A DNA stretch of 64,000 nt, taken from Flavobacterium sp. (GTDB lineage: Bacteria; Bacteroidota; Bacteroidia; Flavobacteriales; Flavobacteriaceae). Position 1 is the stretch's first letter; each line of letters opens with the position of its first letter. The position numbers and the translations under genes are program-made. The stretch covers positions 1 through 64,000 of the forward strand of contig JACMLU010000028.1 of assembly GCA_014379405.1 (NCBI GenBank), read 5' to 3'. The notes under the pieces are model-generated. The model did no database searches and was not told the DNA's origin. It was given only the letters and a program-made list of their open reading frames with translations. Of the stretch, positions 43,801-51,947 are shown one piece after another.

Positions 43801-44447
43801 TTCATAACACCAAATACTACTATCGATTAAAAGCAACTAACAAAACCGATTCTTCGAATTACAGCGAAGTATTTGAAGCAACTACAGAAGCTGCTCCAGC
43901 ACCAGTAAAAGCGATTAATCCAAGTCCTGCAAATGGTACTTATTTCTTAGAATTACCTACACAAAACTTTAATTTAGCTTGGACAAGCGGTATTGATGCA
44001 ACAAATTATAACGTTTATTTTGGTACCAACCCAGAAAATCTAAGTAAACTGACTGATGTCCCTTATTCAGAAAATCCATCATACCAGCTTCCAACAGATT
44101 TAACTTCTAGAGTGTATTACTACTGGAGAGTGGACACTTCAAATGACTACGGAACAACAACAGGAGATATATGGAGTTTCAGAATAACAACAAACGAAAT
44201 CGTCATCCATCCAAATCCTGTAAAAGAGCAAATCAATATCAATATTCCGTCTTATATTGCTCCTAAAATTACTGCTACTTTAATGGATCCTACAGGAAAT
44301 ATAGTTCTTACAGAAACTTTAGACAATAACGGTAACAGCAAAGGCAATTTCAAGATTAATCTGACCAAAAGATATATGCCTGGTGTTTACATATTAAATA
44401 TTACAGGCGAAGATTTAAACAATAACTTGAAAGTATTAATTAAATAA
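40869..44447 (+). CDS. Secreted modular pectate lyase with T9SS sorting domain
   Basis: After a signal peptide (to NSNSQ, residue 30) comes a right-handed parallel beta-helix of the pectate lyase type (residues about 33-450: FPEATGFGRYTTGARGA, IYLVTNLNDSGPGSFRDAV, IFDHMTFTWGTDE). A DTDNDGMPDAWE segment links to two fibronectin-III-like modules (480-660), a LamG-like jelly roll (670-865), two more FN3-like modules that repeat the first pair (PSNLTFES... / VYFGTNPENLSKL), and a C-terminal type IX secretion domain (IVIHPNPVKEQINI ... NNLKVLIK). It should be a large cell-surface or released enzyme cleaving pectic galacturonan by beta-elimination. Confidence 0.9.
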   Translation: MKLKTLLFKQVPKALLICGLALSSGNSNSQTLAFPEATGFGRYTTGARGAANPQIYLVTNLNDSGPGSFRDAVSQEGHFVIFKVGGIVNLQSQIVVAKNTTIAGQTAPGEGIVFLGSRVTFTGASNTIARYLRIRYGGTAQNQDASGLANGANMIFDHMTFTWGTDEVFSINWDSKGTSPDNITIQNSIIGQGLHRHNHSAGGLIQPSEGGKISLIGNLYICNKTRNNKIKGINEFVNNVVYNWGNYGNTYGHSESGDAYIMGGDSQGRSDVNIINNYFIGGPNTSSSVTTPFNRGNANFFVYGSGNYFDNNRNGSLDGTIVPQDLTGYPTGDETTILANPYDYPMKSSSLTAQDAYNKIVSSVGASYPRRDQVDNLMISDLMSKGTTATYVYVQTDLTSKFGFINGGAGHVYGAPAPLDTDNDGMPDAWEDSNGLNKNSADALTVSATQAPYLNIEVYINGLTNQTPPDFIIPPTSITFNASSVEIPTPSSKVILNWKDNSDNETNFVIERSTDGTSFTQIAQVAANVITYTDNNLTPNTKYYYRVKALTATESSSYGDVNSVTTPAIPSAPTKAAAPTPATGLNTAELINGTLTLKWTGSSNTTTYSVYFGTNPDNLTKLGDLAYVAAPTYLLTTLSPETTYYWRIDASNAKGIVTGDLWNFRTLNPELVGHWPFKETAGDGDQIADISSYANDGRLDTAFDKATVRVSGKANNAIDFGTLLPNKLMVSVPHQDNLLFDKSSFTVSFWMKADASLMPTGSTLSSYILCKGSMTKNPTTGATGKRFNVEIKSNQFRFAIDDDKTKTELNSTLAATSYFNGNWVHVVIIRDVTAAKLRIYTNGALTGEKADGTGTSVGIGEPTDLVIGNIGALELFANTTPAPYKGKLDELKIFNYALSATEITAIYNTTVINAPSNLTFESHTIATPLASTTAILNWNDNSNNEANFVLERSSDGTSFNKIAELGANTTTYTDTDVVHNTKYYYRLKATNKTDSSNYSEVFEATTEAAPAPVKAINPSPANGTYFLELPTQNFNLAWTSGIDATNYNVYFGTNPENLSKLTDVPYSENPSYQLPTDLTSRVYYYWRVDTSNDYGTTTGDIWSFRITTNEIVIHPNPVKEQININIPSYIAPKITATLMDPTGNIVLTETLDNNGNSKGNFKINLTKRYMPGVYILNITGEDLNNNLKVLIK

Positions 44448-44479
44448 AAATCAAAATACCTGAACTAAAAGTAAAACAG

Positions 44480-44511
44480 AAAAACTCCATTAGAAATAAT
44501 GGAGTTTTTTT
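44480..44511 (+). terminator. Intrinsic terminator after the pectate lyase
   Basis: AAAAACTCCATTA and TAATGGAGTTTTT pair as a 13-base stem around six bases, followed by further T. The downstream spacer to 44818 contains the symporter gene fragment and the GH3 promoter region. Confidence 0.88.
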
Positions 44512-44550
44512 ATGTCTTATTTTTTTTAGAAAACATATTGGTTCCCTAAA

Positions 44551-44690
44551 CTAGTCTCCAAGGTTTTGATACTTTCGCTTCTTCCTTATCTCCTTTTTTA
44601 GCCAAAAATTAGCCAACAAAGAATCCGAAACATTCATCCACGGACTAAACACATCTGATGCCAATCCTAAAGTTGCCAATTTAGCCAACC
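44551..44690 (-). pseudogene. Decayed 3' fragment of a BASS symporter gene
   Basis: The minus strand reads LAKLATLGLASDVFSPWMNV and continues SDSLLANFWLKK. That matches the C-terminal part (GKLATLGLASAVFSPWMNVS...LLANYWRKK) of the symporter at 47187-48461. DNA similarity runs from about 44578 to 44688 against 47200-47302. The rest of the gene is absent, and the frame upstream is unrelated. It is a leftover of a duplication or of an insertion that split this locus. Confidence 0.87.
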
Positions 44691-44818
44691 AAATTATTAA
44701 AAGGATTGTCAAAAACATAAATTCTCTTACTTTCTTCAGTACCATAATTTTTCAATTATGAAAAGTACTATTTTTTTGTACATTTAGAACCTATTAAATA
44801 ACCAAACCAATTATCTAG

Positions 44819-47068
44819 ATGCAAGTTAACTTCAAAAAATACTGGGGTACGATTTTCTTTGTCTCCCTTTCCTTATCTTCATTTTCTCAAAATAAAAAAA
44901 TTGAAACACAAATAGACAAAATGCTTAAAAGCATGACTATTGAAGAAAAAATTGGTCAAACTAATGTAAAAGGAACTTCCAGCAGAAGTAAAGGCTTATC
45001 GGAAGAACTCAAAAATGAAGTTAGAAAAGGACTAGTCGGAGCCATAATAAACCTAACCGACCCTATAAATGTGGCAGAAATCCAAAAAATAGCCATCGAA
45101 GAAAGTCCTAGTCATATTCCGTTATTATTTGGTCGTGACGTAATCCATGGTTACAAAACAATATTCCCAATTCCGCTTGGTCTAGCTGCTTCTTGGGATA
45201 TGGATTTGATTGAAAAAACTTCAGTAGTTGCAGCGAATGAATCCTATTCTAGAAGTATTAATTGGACATTTGCACCAATGGTTGATATTTGCCGTGATGC
45301 CCGTTGGGGACGAATTGCCGAATCCCCTGGCGAAGACCCTCTTCTAGCTTCTCGAATAGGTGCAGCATACATCAAAGGATTTCAAGGAACCAACCCTTCA
45401 CAACCCGGTAGAATACTTGCTTGCGCCAAACATTTTGCAGGTTATGGCGCTGCCGAAGGAGGTAGAGATTATAACACCGTAAATATTTCCGAATCGCTAC
45501 TTAGAAACATTTATCTCAAACCATTTGAAGCTGCTGTCCAAGCTGGAGCTGCTACTTTTATGACTTCCTTTAATGATGTTAACGGAATTCCAGCCTCAGG
45601 AAACAAATTTCTGCTTCAAAAAGTATTACGCAACGAATGGAAATTTGATGGATTTGTAGTTAGCGATTGGAACTCAGTAACTGAAATGATAATTCATGGC
45701 TTTTGCCTCGACGAAAAAGATACTGCATTCAAATCCGCATCAGCTGGATTGGATATGGAAATGACCAGTCAAGCCTATGAACATCATCTAAAAACTTTAA
45801 TCGCCGAGAAAAAAATAACCGAAAAACAACTCGATGATATGGTTCGAAATGTTCTCCGAATAAAATTTCGTGCAGGAATTTTTGAAAATCCCTATTTCAA
45901 AGACAAAGAAAAATTCGCTTTATTAGATGCCAATGCTTTAGTGCTAGCCAAAAATGCAGCTGTTAAAAGTTGCGTTCTTCTAAAAAATGAAAAAGAAATC
46001 CTTCCGCTTACTTCAAATAAAAAGATAGCACTTATTGGTCCATTAGCCGATGCCCCTAGAGAGCAACTAGGAACATGGATATTTGACGGCAACAAATCAG
46101 ATTCGCAAACACCTCTAAAAGCTTTTCTTCAAACTTATGGAGAAACTAACATCAACTATGCCGCAGGACTTTCCCACAGCAGATCCGAAACAAAAGAAGG
46201 TTTTCAAGCTGCAATAGAAGCTGCAAAAAAATCAGACATTATAGTGTTTTTCGGTGGCGAAGAAGCTATACTTTCTGGCGAAGCGCATTCCAGAGCTGAT
46301 ATCCGTTTACCGGGGATTCAAGAACAATTAATTACCGAATTATCCAAAACAGGCAAACCTATTGTACTCATAATTCTTGCTGGAAGACCTATAACTATGG
46401 AAACCATTCTCCCTCAGGTTTCGGCGGTGATTATGGCATGGCATCCCGGAACTATGACGGGACCAGCAATAATAGATATCATTTCTGGCAAAGCAAATCC
46501 ATCAGGCAAACTGCCCGTGACTTGGCCAAAAACCGTGGGACAAATTCCTATTTATTACAACCATCCAAATACAGGAAGACCCGCTGATCCTAAAACATTT
46601 GTAGGCATCAAAGACATTCCAATCGAAGCATGGCAAAGCTCATTAGGTAATAATTCTCACTATCTTGATGCTGGTTATACGCCTCAATTCCCTTTTGGTT
46701 TCGGTCTGTCTTACACGCAATTTACCTATACAGATTTGGTTATAGAAAAACCAAAACTGACGCAAAAAGACAATTTAGTTGTAACAGCAACTCTTAGCAA
46801 CACAGGAAAAGTAAAAGGAACCGAAACCGTGCAATTGTACATCCGAGATATAACTGGAAGCACCGTTCGACCGATTCGAGAACTGAAGGATTTCAAGCAA
46901 ATCGAACTCAATCCTGGGGAAATTAAAAAAGTACAATTTACTATTCCTATTTCAGAACTCGCTTTCTACGATGACCAAATGATTTATAAAACCGAAGCAG
47001 GTGATTTCAAAGTTTGGATTGCTTCCGATGCCGAAAGTGGCTTAGAAGGCAATTTTACTGTAGAATGA
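44819..47068 (+). CDS. Secreted GH3 beta-glycosidase (BglX-like)
   Basis: The 749 residues contain a signal peptide (to SSFSQ), the GH3 N-terminal barrel (DKMLKSMTIEEKIGQ, GRDVIHGYKTIFPIPLG, WTFAPMVDICRDARWGR, CAKHFAGYGAAEGGRDYN), the nucleophile Asp in FDGFVVSDWNSV, the C-terminal sandwich domain (VFFGGEEAILSGEAHSRADI, carrying the likely acid/base region), and a final FN3-like domain. Such enzymes cleave terminal beta-linked glucose or xylose in the periplasm. It follows the pectate lyase on the same strand but has its own 70-base promoter region with TACATTTAG. Confidence 0.94.
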   Translation: MQVNFKKYWGTIFFVSLSLSSFSQNKKIETQIDKMLKSMTIEEKIGQTNVKGTSSRSKGLSEELKNEVRKGLVGAIINLTDPINVAEIQKIAIEESPSHIPLLFGRDVIHGYKTIFPIPLGLAASWDMDLIEKTSVVAANESYSRSINWTFAPMVDICRDARWGRIAESPGEDPLLASRIGAAYIKGFQGTNPSQPGRILACAKHFAGYGAAEGGRDYNTVNISESLLRNIYLKPFEAAVQAGAATFMTSFNDVNGIPASGNKFLLQKVLRNEWKFDGFVVSDWNSVTEMIIHGFCLDEKDTAFKSASAGLDMEMTSQAYEHHLKTLIAEKKITEKQLDDMVRNVLRIKFRAGIFENPYFKDKEKFALLDANALVLAKNAAVKSCVLLKNEKEILPLTSNKKIALIGPLADAPREQLGTWIFDGNKSDSQTPLKAFLQTYGETNINYAAGLSHSRSETKEGFQAAIEAAKKSDIIVFFGGEEAILSGEAHSRADIRLPGIQEQLITELSKTGKPIVLIILAGRPITMETILPQVSAVIMAWHPGTMTGPAIIDIISGKANPSGKLPVTWPKTVGQIPIYYNHPNTGRPADPKTFVGIKDIPIEAWQSSLGNNSHYLDAGYTPQFPFGFGLSYTQFTYTDLVIEKPKLTQKDNLVVTATLSNTGKVKGTETVQLYIRDITGSTVRPIRELKDFKQIELNPGEIKKVQFTIPISELAFYDDQMIYKTEAGDFKVWIASDAESGLEGNFTVE

Positions 47069-47127
47069 TTTGTTTCTATGAGCATTACTTTTAGTCATCA
47101 CATCAAGTTTAGCCTACTAAACCAAAT

Positions 47128-47164
47128 AAAGAACCCCGCTTAAAGCAATTTAAGCGGGGTTTCT
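47128..47164. terminator. Terminator between convergent GH3 and symporter genes, copy 2 of an inverted pair
   Basis: GAACCCCGCTTAAA and TTTAAGCGGGGTT form the stem. The loop is AGCAAT-type where copy 1 (40522-40558) has ATTGCT, so one is the reverse complement of the other. It serves both converging transcripts. Confidence 0.88.
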
Positions 47165-47186
47165 CTTTTATAAAATCATCGGAAAA

Positions 47187-48461
47187 TCAGACAACAACTT
47201 CTTCTTCCTTATCTCCTTTTTTACGCCAATAATTCGCCAACAAAGAACCCGAAACATTCATCCAAGGACTAAATACAGCTGAAGCCAATCCTAAGGTTGC
47301 CAGTTTCCCCATAGACCCGGCAAGTCCTGAAGCCATTCCGCCGTTTTGGAGACCAACTTCGAAAGCAATGGTTTGACTGCTCTTTTTGTCGAGACCACTT
47401 ATTCTGCTGAGCCAATAGCCAAAAAAGTAACCCGCTCCATTGTGCAAAACAGACGCCAGAAAAAGCAAAAATCCAATCTGGATCAAATTATCTCTTCCGG
47501 CAGCAGTAGTAACCAATGTAAAATAGATGATTCCGAACATCGAAAAATAAGGCATAATTGCGTCAATTTTTGGAAATACTTTATACAACAAATGATACAA
47601 GGAACCCACAATTAATGCACCGCACAAGAAGTTCACGATTTCCAATAAATGTGCTGCCGTACTGTCTTCGGCAAGTGCGAAAGAATTGCCAAAGAGAAAA
47701 ACAGTCCCCAACCAAAGCGTTGAAATTACAGTCAAAACAACTATTTTTCTTTGCGCTCCAATTCCATAATTTTTTAAAACATCGTGAACCATTGCCGCAA
47801 CCAAAGGAACAAGAACAATCTTGATAATTTCCATCATCATATTGAAAAAATGAACCTCAACTAAAGTTCCTGCAAATATTTTCATCAAAAACGGCGTCAT
47901 AATAGGCGCTGCCAAAGTGGACATTGCAGTTACGGTTACGGACAAAACCAAATTTCCTTTGGCAATATACGTCATCACGTTCGAAGCCAATCCGCTGCTG
48001 CACGAACCAATAAGGATAATTCCTGCGGCGATTTCGGGTTCAAAACCAAAAGTCTTGGCAATCAGAAAACCCATAATCGGCATAATGGTAAAATGTCCCA
48101 ACAAACCAATAAGCACACCTTTTCCCGATTTTCGGATGCCCGTAAAATCCTCGATACTCATTTGGGTTCCCATTCCGAACATCACCATTTGAATGATAAT
48201 CACAATAAGCCATTTATTCCGCATATCGAAACTGCCAACGTGCAGAAAAAAATCAGGATACAGCAATCCGGCACAAACGGCAGTGATAATCCAAAACGTG
48301 TATTGATAGCCGCTTAATACTTTCAGATGTCCTACCCCAATGGCAATACTTGAAAAACCCAAAATCAATCCCATTTTCCAAATAATGTCGATTTGTTGTA
48401 ACCAACCTAAACCGGCAACAATAAAAAATATTGGGGCAGCCCAAAGAAAATATTTACGCAT
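47187..48461 (-). CDS. Bile acid:sodium symporter (BASS) family transporter
   Basis: The 424-residue membrane protein has about ten helices and both BASS signature regions, IILIGSCSSGLASNVMTYIAKG (sodium-binding crossover) and IAFEVGLQNGGMASGLA. Two extra N-terminal hydrophobic segments precede the core. BASS proteins move bile acids, pyruvate, pantoate and other organic acids. As the last gene of the RuBisCO-like operon it probably imports the acid that the operon consumes. A partial copy of its 3' end lies at 44551-44690. Confidence 0.9.
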   Translation of the reverse strand: MRKYFLWAAPIFFIVAGLGWLQQIDIIWKMGLILGFSSIAIGVGHLKVLSGYQYTFWIITAVCAGLLYPDFFLHVGSFDMRNKWLIVIIIQMVMFGMGTQMSIEDFTGIRKSGKGVLIGLLGHFTIMPIMGFLIAKTFGFEPEIAAGIILIGSCSSGLASNVMTYIAKGNLVLSVTVTAMSTLAAPIMTPFLMKIFAGTLVEVHFFNMMMEIIKIVLVPLVAAMVHDVLKNYGIGAQRKIVVLTVISTLWLGTVFLFGNSFALAEDSTAAHLLEIVNFLCGALIVGSLYHLLYKVFPKIDAIMPYFSMFGIIYFTLVTTAAGRDNLIQIGFLLFLASVLHNGAGYFFGYWLSRISGLDKKSSQTIAFEVGLQNGGMASGLAGSMGKLATLGLASAVFSPWMNVSGSLLANYWRKKGDKEEEVVV

Positions 48462-48481
48462 ATAATTTGTTTAAAAATTAA

Positions 48482-49144
48482 TTAAAAATAAAGCTCCGCC
48501 AATTTTTTCATTGCAATAGCTGGGCTCGCCAAAATCGGCACTAGTTTTTCTTCGGCACTTAAACCATCGACAACTCGCGCCATTGAGGCTTGTGCCAAAA
48601 CAATCACATCAACTTCTTTCATTAATTCTTTCAGGGCTTTGGCCACCATATCGTCGTGTTTTGCAGCGTCTCCACTCATTAAAGCTTCAAAAGCGCCTTC
48701 GCATAATTTGGAAGAAATAGTTACATTTTTACCTGCCAATTCTGCTCTTCTTCTAACCAAATCGCTGGTGGGTTCCAATGTTGTTGGCAAAGTCGCAATA
48801 ACACCAATTTTGTTGCTAATTTGCACCGCTTCATCTGCCATTGCCTGATCTACTCGAATCACGGGAACCCCGCTTAATGTAGCTGCCGTTTCAATCGCTA
48901 CGCCAATGGACGAACAAGTAACTAAAATCACATCAGCACCTGCAGCTTCTGCAGCCTGAACGTGATTCACTACTCTGGCAGCCGTATTGGGCATTAATTT
49001 TCCTTTTTTGATGACATCTTTTATCAAACTGTCATCCACAATATTGAAGGTTTCCACTCCACTTAAAAACTCATTTGTCAACTGTTGAAACAAAGGAACC
49101 AAGGTTGCCGATGTATGTACAAAACCTAAAACTTTTGCGCTCAT
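48482..49144 (-). CDS. Asp/Glu racemase-family protein with a single catalytic cysteine
   Basis: The 220 residues match the Asp/Glu/hydantoin racemase superfamily: ILVTCSSIG with the first catalytic Cys (residue 77), GVIATLPTTLEPT, and a late DVIVLAQASMARV. In racemases the last segment normally carries a second Cys (GCAGM style); here it is Gln-Ala-Ser. The enzyme may therefore act as an isomerase, lyase or decarboxylase rather than a two-base racemase. It overlaps the kinase gene by 4 bases (ATGA). Confidence 0.88.
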   Translation of the reverse strand: MSAKVLGFVHTSATLVPLFQQLTNEFLSGVETFNIVDDSLIKDVIKKGKLMPNTAARVVNHVQAAEAAGADVILVTCSSIGVAIETAATLSGVPVIRVDQAMADEAVQISNKIGVIATLPTTLEPTSDLVRRRAELAGKNVTISSKLCEGAFEALMSGDAAKHDDMVAKALKELMKEVDVIVLAQASMARVVDGLSAEEKLVPILASPAIAMKKLAELYF

Positions 49145-50520
49145 AATTTTTCTCCTTTTAAAACTTTTATAAAATAATCAGGGGTACCAACTTGACCTCC
49201 TTTAAAATTCATTTCTATTCCATTTACCCATTCATTGACCGAAACAGCCTTGCAAAGCGGTGCTCCGGGAGCTAATGGAGCAATCATTTCCAATGCCAGA
49301 ATATCCAATTCCGAGGCTGCATAACTGGACGTATCACCACCTGCAAAAAGAATTCTTTTTATTTTGACAGCCTTTAATACTTCTTTGGTTATTTCTCCCA
49401 AAACACTTCCGTAAATCGAACTGCATTGTTTTTGAATATCGTTTTTCGAAATTCCTTTTGATCTGAAATACACTTCAGTTTCTGCAATACGCAAATCGTT
49501 TGGACCAGTGCTTGTATGCAGAATTGTGCTTTTTCCCTGATTGAAATTCTCGATAATTTGGGCAATAGTATTTTTTATAATTGCTTCCTGATTCTGAATA
49601 TCGACGGCTTTGCTTTCTAAAGCGATTTCCAGAAATCCATTTTCGAGAGCATATTCAATTTGGCTGGAAGTTACTGGAGAACAGCTTCCCGATAAAACAA
49701 GTATAGGCGAAACTTCTCCTGCTGATTCAAATGCTATTTGGTTTCCGATGATTTTTTTATCCTGCCAATCCAATCCCAAAGCCATTTCGATTCCGGATGA
49801 ACCTACTGAAAACAATGTTTTTTGGGTTGCCAATTGGTTGAAAACATTTCCAATTGTTTTGAGATGTTCCAAATTGAAACCGTCAAAAAACAGAATTTCG
49901 GCTTCATTATTTGTAACCGCTTCGAGAACTTCTGAAGTCCCTTTTTCGATTGTAGTTAAGTTGATAAGATTGATGGATTTGTCTGTTTGTTTAGCCAAAT
50001 GAAGAGTCAAATCACCCTCCAAAGCTGGTGTAACAGGATGTTTGCTCATTGACGGATGACGGTCGATACGATAAATTTCGCCGTTTCCAATCGTTCCCAT
50101 TCGAGCAAACAGATTTCCGAACACGCAAAATCGTCCCAAATGTGGTGCTGATGGCGAAACCAAAACAGTTTTTTGATTAAAAACCTGGCTTCCGATTTCG
50201 ATTGCTTTTCCGATGTTACCGACGTGTGGCGCCGAATCGAAAGTGGAACAGACTTTATAATGAAAATGTGCCGGTTCAAAACTTTTCAGATTTTCGAAAG
50301 CGGGAAAAAGTTCCATTTCCATTTCCGACGGTGACATCGATCTGCTTTTTCCCGCCAGACCAATTGCCTGAATTCCCGGAAAACGATTCAAGTCTTTTTG
50401 TTCCGGTTTTCGAAGAAAAAGAACGGTTTTCACTCCGGCCAGGGTCAGGAATTCAAGGGCATCCGTAGAGCCCGTAAAATCGTCGCCATAATAGGCCAAT
50501 AGCAATTTATCGTTCTTCAT
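49141..50520 (-). CDS. DUF1537-family acid-sugar kinase
   Basis: The 459 residues have the N-terminal domain start YYGDDFTGSTDALEFL (about 10-25), HYKVCSTFDSAPHVGNIG, and the C-terminal nucleotide-binding part with VLSGSCSPVTSSQIEYA, LFAGGDTSSYAA and PLAPGAPLC. This family phosphorylates four-carbon acid sugars such as threonate, erythronate and oxotetronates. A member, OiaK, phosphorylates 3-oxo-isoapionate ahead of a RuBisCO-like enzyme. The stop of the RuBisCO-like gene overlaps its start (TAATG), so the proteins are made together. The exact substrate is not determined by sequence. Confidence 0.92.
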   Translation of the reverse strand: MKNDKLLLAYYGDDFTGSTDALEFLTLAGVKTVLFLRKPEQKDLNRFPGIQAIGLAGKSRSMSPSEMEMELFPAFENLKSFEPAHFHYKVCSTFDSAPHVGNIGKAIEIGSQVFNQKTVLVSPSAPHLGRFCVFGNLFARMGTIGNGEIYRIDRHPSMSKHPVTPALEGDLTLHLAKQTDKSINLINLTTIEKGTSEVLEAVTNNEAEILFFDGFNLEHLKTIGNVFNQLATQKTLFSVGSSGIEMALGLDWQDKKIIGNQIAFESAGEVSPILVLSGSCSPVTSSQIEYALENGFLEIALESKAVDIQNQEAIIKNTIAQIIENFNQGKSTILHTSTGPNDLRIAETEVYFRSKGISKNDIQKQCSSIYGSVLGEITKEVLKAVKIKRILFAGGDTSSYAASELDILALEMIAPLAPGAPLCKAVSVNEWVNGIEMNFKGGQVGTPDYFIKVLKGEKL

Positions 50521-51761
50521 TATTTCGAAAATTTCTTTACCGATTCGGCAAATTCAGGATATTTCAACGCCGTTTCTTCCACAGACAAACCGTCAACGGC
50601 TCCTGTCCAGGCTTGCTGTAATGCATTTACTCCGGCTTTGGGTCCCATTGGATGTGCCAAAATTCCGCCACCTGCCATATACAGTAAATCGGTGGTTTGC
50701 GCTCTTCGGTAGGTTTCTACGGCTTGTCCGCCCCATTGTCCCGAAGACACTACCGGCAATATTTCGTATCCGCCCAAAAAGGGTTTCAAACAGGATTTTA
50801 TCGAATTCACCACCGAATCGTCGGATTCCCAAAATTTATTCTGGATTCCGTTTACGTGCAATTGATCGACTCCAGCCAATCGCTGAATTTTTTGATACGC
50901 TGGAAACTCAATTCCTAACAACGGATGTCGGTTCAGCATTCCCCAGCCGTTTCTGTGTCCGTGAATTACGAGTTCGCCCTGATCACAAATTTTCTTTGTT
51001 CCCGACAAACCAACACTGTTGATGCTGACCATAGCACAACTTCCTTCTTCTTTTTTAATCAAATCGTATTTTCGTTGCATCTCGTCAATTTCATCGCTGA
51101 TATTGAAGGCGTACATTACTTTTTTACCTGTTTTTTGTTCATTGTCCCGAATGACTTTCATAATCACTTTTACCCTTTCATCAAACGGAGAATTAGCGGC
51201 TGATCCCATCAATTCATCGTCTTTGATAAAATCAATTCCGGCATCAATCAATGATTTTACCAAAGTCGCAGTTTCATCGATACTCATCCCAATGCTTGGT
51301 TTGATGATTGTTCCAATCATCGGTCTGTCGGCTACGCCACAAGATAATTTAGAACCTTTTATACCAAATTTTGGTCCCTTAAAATGAGTTGCGAAAGAAT
51401 CCGGAAGTTCAAAATCCATTAGTTTCAAACCGGTGAATTGCGTGATTTCGTATAAATTTCCTTGTAAAGTGCTAATCAAAACCGGCAGATTATAACCGAA
51501 GTTTTCTATCGACCAGCTTACTTTTACCCTTGCTTTTTGGTATTTTTTCCCGGGAATACTTCCGCCCGGAATGGATGGTTCGTCTGCCAAATCCAACAAC
51601 TGAATATCCTCTACCCTGGCGGAAAAACGTTTTTTCAATTCTTCGGTTTCACCCGGAACAGACACAAAAGTTCCAGAGGACTGCTCTCCAGCCAAAACCG
51701 CCGCAGCCTGTTCCACCTCATAAGGGGTTTCGATAAGATATTCTGCAAAAACTCTTTCCAT
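50520..51761 (-). CDS. RuBisCO-like protein (form IV), candidate sugar-acid phosphate decarboxylase
   Basis: The 413 residues follow the RuBisCO large-subunit fold. The catalytic block IDFIKDDELMGS keeps the Lys that is carbamylated and the Asp/Glu metal ligands; IGTIIKPSIGMS holds the first active-site Lys but Ser replaces the second Lys. VIHGHRNGWGM, NKFWES, VVSSGQWGG and AGGGILAHP match phosphate-binding regions. The linked DUF1537 kinase recalls OiaX/OiaT, RuBisCO-like enzymes that decarboxylate or hydrolyse 3-oxo-isoapionate 4-phosphate. It is the first gene of the operon. A carbon-fixing role is unlikely; no phosphoribulokinase is present. Confidence 0.9.
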   Translation of the reverse strand: MERVFAEYLIETPYEVEQAAAVLAGEQSSGTFVSVPGETEELKKRFSARVEDIQLLDLADEPSIPGGSIPGKKYQKARVKVSWSIENFGYNLPVLISTLQGNLYEITQFTGLKLMDFELPDSFATHFKGPKFGIKGSKLSCGVADRPMIGTIIKPSIGMSIDETATLVKSLIDAGIDFIKDDELMGSAANSPFDERVKVIMKVIRDNEQKTGKKVMYAFNISDEIDEMQRKYDLIKKEEGSCAMVSINSVGLSGTKKICDQGELVIHGHRNGWGMLNRHPLLGIEFPAYQKIQRLAGVDQLHVNGIQNKFWESDDSVVNSIKSCLKPFLGGYEILPVVSSGQWGGQAVETYRRAQTTDLLYMAGGGILAHPMGPKAGVNALQQAWTGAVDGLSVEETALKYPEFAESVKKFSK

Positions 51762-51947
51762 TCTAATTTTATTTTAAGATTCTAAATTAAAGAATTTTAA
51801 AGAAAGGAACTGTCCTGCAGTGTGAGGGTTGGGTGGGTTTATTTTGGGTTGGGATAAAAATAAATAAATTTACACTTAAGGATATGTATAAATCTAAAAA
51901 TTATAGCGGTAGACTGTACTTTTGATATGATAATAAAAACCCAATCT

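Noticed and set aside
50520..51761. True carbon-fixing RuBisCO
   Set aside because: The second active-site Lys of the KPK motif is Ser, there is no phosphoribulokinase, and the operon partner is an acid-sugar kinase.
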